From positions 157,001-221,000 of the forward strand of contig RXIC02000004.1 of the NCBI GenBank assembly GCA_003952965.2: a DNA stretch of 64,000 nucleotides. The letters run 5' to 3'. Every line of letters begins with the position of its first letter. The first letter of the stretch is position 1. Positions 61,593 through 64,000 of this stretch are shown one piece after another. The notes beneath the pieces are model-generated. The model worked only from the letters and a program-made list of their open reading frames with translations, was not told where the DNA came from and made no database searches. This DNA comes from Morella rubra. Taxonomy: Eukaryota > Streptophyta > Magnoliopsida > Fagales > Myricaceae. Made by a program: the position numbers and the translations under genes.

Positions 61593-64000
61593 ATGGCAAA
61601 TCCGATCTCCGATGATCTCCATTTATATAAAAAAATCCCACGTAAAAACTCTGTGGGAAGAACCATTGATTTCATAATCCTCTTCCTCCTGTTTTCTCTC
61701 CTTGTTTACCGTTGGCTCAACCTCAACAACCACGGTCTTACCTGGCTCCTCGCTTTCCTATGCGAGTCATGGTTCACGTTCACTTGGGTTCTAGTGACCA
61801 ACATCAAATGGAATCCTGTTGAATACAAACCGTACCCTGAGCTCCTGTTGCAAAGGTTCGTCAGATCGACAATGGTGCTGCCGACATTATGCTGCTTATA
61901 AATTTAGTTACCTTAATGCTGGGATATGTTTTTGTTTCGTAATATCAGTATATTTATAAGTTGGGTACAAGAGTTTGGATTCTTTTTTCACTGGAGACTA
62001 TAAACTTCACCAGCTGAAACTCGTGATTTTATTATACCTTTTAATATTAACATTCGATATATATAGACTTCAACGACTCACAAATGTCTACTGCAAATAT
62101 ATCTTTGTAGGGTACCTGAACTTCCCTCTTTGGATATGTTTGTTACAACTGCGGATCCTGTTCTAGAACCTCCTATCATCACAGTAAACACCGTGCTCTC
62201 CTTGTTGGCAGTGGATTACCCAGCTCACAAGCTAGCCTGCTATGTATCTGATGATGGATGTTCTCCCGTCATCTACTACTCTCTTGTCGAAGCCTCCAAG
62301 TTTGCCGAGCTCTGGGTACCGTTTTGTAAGAAGTACAATATTCCAGTTAGAGCTCCTTTTAGATACTTTTCGAGTGACCCCCTGAGGTTCGGTGATAGCC
62401 CAAAGGAGTTCCAACATGAATGGAAAAAGATGAAGGTAATTAATTTAAAGCCCGAGTTAATTAGGTGTGAGAATTTAATTTCCCTCTTATAAAATCGAGG
62501 AGGCTAGCTATGACAAACTTTGGCTATTTATTTCGATCTCAAAACGAAATCACGACCACTTTTTTATCGATTCTAATTTTAAACTCTAATAAATTTTTAC
62601 AGATTAATAATTTTTATCGTGCTTTTTTTACAAATTTCATTAACTTTTAACAATTTTTTCGTCATCCCAAAAACTACGCTGCCTCGTGAAAACACCAACA
62701 CAGCAACTATTTTCAAAACTAAACCAACCATTGCTTATATATTCCATTTACGTAGAAAACTTATTTGTTCTCATCTTCCGCAGGATGAGTACGAGAAACT
62801 TAGCTGCAAAATCGAGGAGGCGGTCCAAAAGTCTGCTCCACCGTTTGATTTGACAGGGGAGTTTGCCGAGTTCTCCAATATAGAGCGCAAAAACCATCCA
62901 ACCATTATCAAGGCAAGCTGAAAAATTGGAATTGCCTGAGACATCTACAACGTCTTTATACAGAACAATCTCCTGAACATGGTGTAGGCTTTGTGGAGTT
63001 GTAACTTCCAAAAAAGCTCACTTAGATCATGACGTTATTGCAGGTTGTGTGGGAGAACAAGGATGGTCTTCCAGATGGTTCGCCACATCTGGTATATATA
63101 TCTAGGGAGAAGCGGCATAAGGATCCACATCATTACAAAGCGGGCGCCATGAACGTTCTTGTAAGATGTTTTTTTGTGACGAACGGGTTTACAAATTAAA
63201 CGACTTTTGGCTGTTGACAGGAATTTCTACATCTTATCAATATGTCTTGATCTTATTAATCAGCTCTATTTTCTTTTCTTAAAAAAAAAAAAAAACAAAC
63301 TCATATACAGACAAGAGTCTCTGGAGTGATGACGAATGCTCCCTACATGCTGAACGTAGACTGCGACATGTTTCTGAACAATCCAAAAGTTGCTCTTCAT
63401 GCAATGTGCCTGCTACTTGACTCCAAGAGTGAAAAAGAAGTAGCGTTTGCTCAGTTCCCACAAAGGTTCTACGATGGATTAAAGGATGACCCATATGGCA
63501 ATCAGTTGGTGGTCTTGTATGAAGTGCGTCAAATTACAACTAAATCGTCTTTGTCCATCTCTTTTCGTTATCATGGTTGCGCACTGTTATAGTACTAGTC
63601 TTATATGACTAAAGAAGTGGTGATAATTTATAACTGGGTTGTAATATTCTGCTGATGCACGTAGTATATGGGACGTGGAGTAGCGGGACTTCAAGGAATT
63701 TTCTATGGGGGAACAGGTTGTTTCCACAGACGGAAGGTTATCTATGGTTTATCTCCAGATAACGTTGATTCAGTAAATGGTGCGTAGACTAATTAACGTT
63801 TGCACAGAAGAGGAAACGTATATATATTGACTTAAAACTTATAAATTTCTATCTATCTCTTAATTTCCGTTTGGCAGGAAAATTGGCCGAAGATATACTT
63901 GGAAGATTTGGGAGTTCAAAGGAGTTGGTCAAGTCAGCTGCGCATGCTTTGAAAGGGACAACAGATTCACCGGCCGGCAATGTTTGGAGCTCTGTTGAGG
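61593..64000 (+). CDS. Cellulose synthase-like protein, CslB/CslH type (5' part, runs off the window)
   Basis: Exons: 61593-61855, 62111-62435, 62784-62912, 63044-63160, 63311-63523, 63665-63779 and 63878-64000 (incomplete). Phases agree throughout, giving about 428 residues of a family usually 730-760 long. Two N-terminal membrane segments ([18 protein letters not shown] and [20 protein letters not shown]) are followed by the GT2 core: [11 protein letters not shown], the first catalytic-region Asp in [32 protein letters not shown]...HHYKAGAMN and the NVDCDMF (DxD) motif. The QxxRW motif and C-terminal membrane segments would lie beyond 64000. Family role: Golgi or plasma-membrane glycosyltransferase for cell-wall polysaccharide. 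CslB and CslH are hard to separate from this part. The intron after 62912 begins GC (AAG|GCAAGC). Confidence 0.93.

Overview
This 64 kb window is nuclear DNA of a eudicot plant, probably a woody rosid; the species call is inference. The signs are multi-exon genes with GT-AG introns, AT-rich intergenic DNA, many terminal-inverted-repeat transposons, LTR and non-LTR retroelement debris, and plant-only gene families (WRKY, PPR, SLAC/SLAH, phytepsin-type aspartic protease, Csl). There is no operon, CRISPR array or prophage.

Layout. 1-4.9 kb is the 3' end of a Sirevirus-like copia element (env-like ORF remnant, several polypurine tracts, candidate 3' LTR) split by a 3.07 kb solo LTR with a CATAT target duplication. 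5.5-7.9 kb holds a MULE-type MITE with a perfect 9-bp duplication and a 5'-truncated LINE. 8.7-10.2 kb is an S-type anion channel gene (SLAH1/4 type, + strand). 10.7-13.9 kb holds a 404-bp solo LTR (TSD GTTAC) and a hAT-like element. 15.0-16.2 kb is an intronless MAPKKK17/18-type kinase (- strand). 16.3-22.2 kb is intergenic with MITEs. 22.2-28.1 kb is a complete phytepsin-like aspartic protease with a saposin-like insert (- strand, 13 coding exons plus a 5'UTR exon). 29.2-32.0 kb is an unusual tandem duplication. 32.6-35.0 kb is a group IIb WRKY gene (- strand, 5 exons). 35-47.5 kb has no convincing gene and is filled with nested DNA transposons. 47.6-52.1 kb is a dienelactone-hydrolase-family gene (- strand) that has lost the exon region carrying two of its three catalytic residues. 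53.2-54.6 kb is an intronless E-class PPR gene (+). 54.9-61.4 kb is again transposon-rich. 61.6 kb to the end is the 5' part of a cellulose synthase-like gene of the CslB/CslH type (+), cut by the window edge.

The genes share no pathway visible here. A loose stress/ABA/defence theme (anion channel, ABA-type MAPKKK, WRKY IIb) is probably coincidence. The observations I would check first are the disabled hydrolase, the decayed tandem duplication at 29.2-32.0 kb, the nested transposons, and the GC-AG intron in the Csl gene. I did not find an undescribed multi-gene system.
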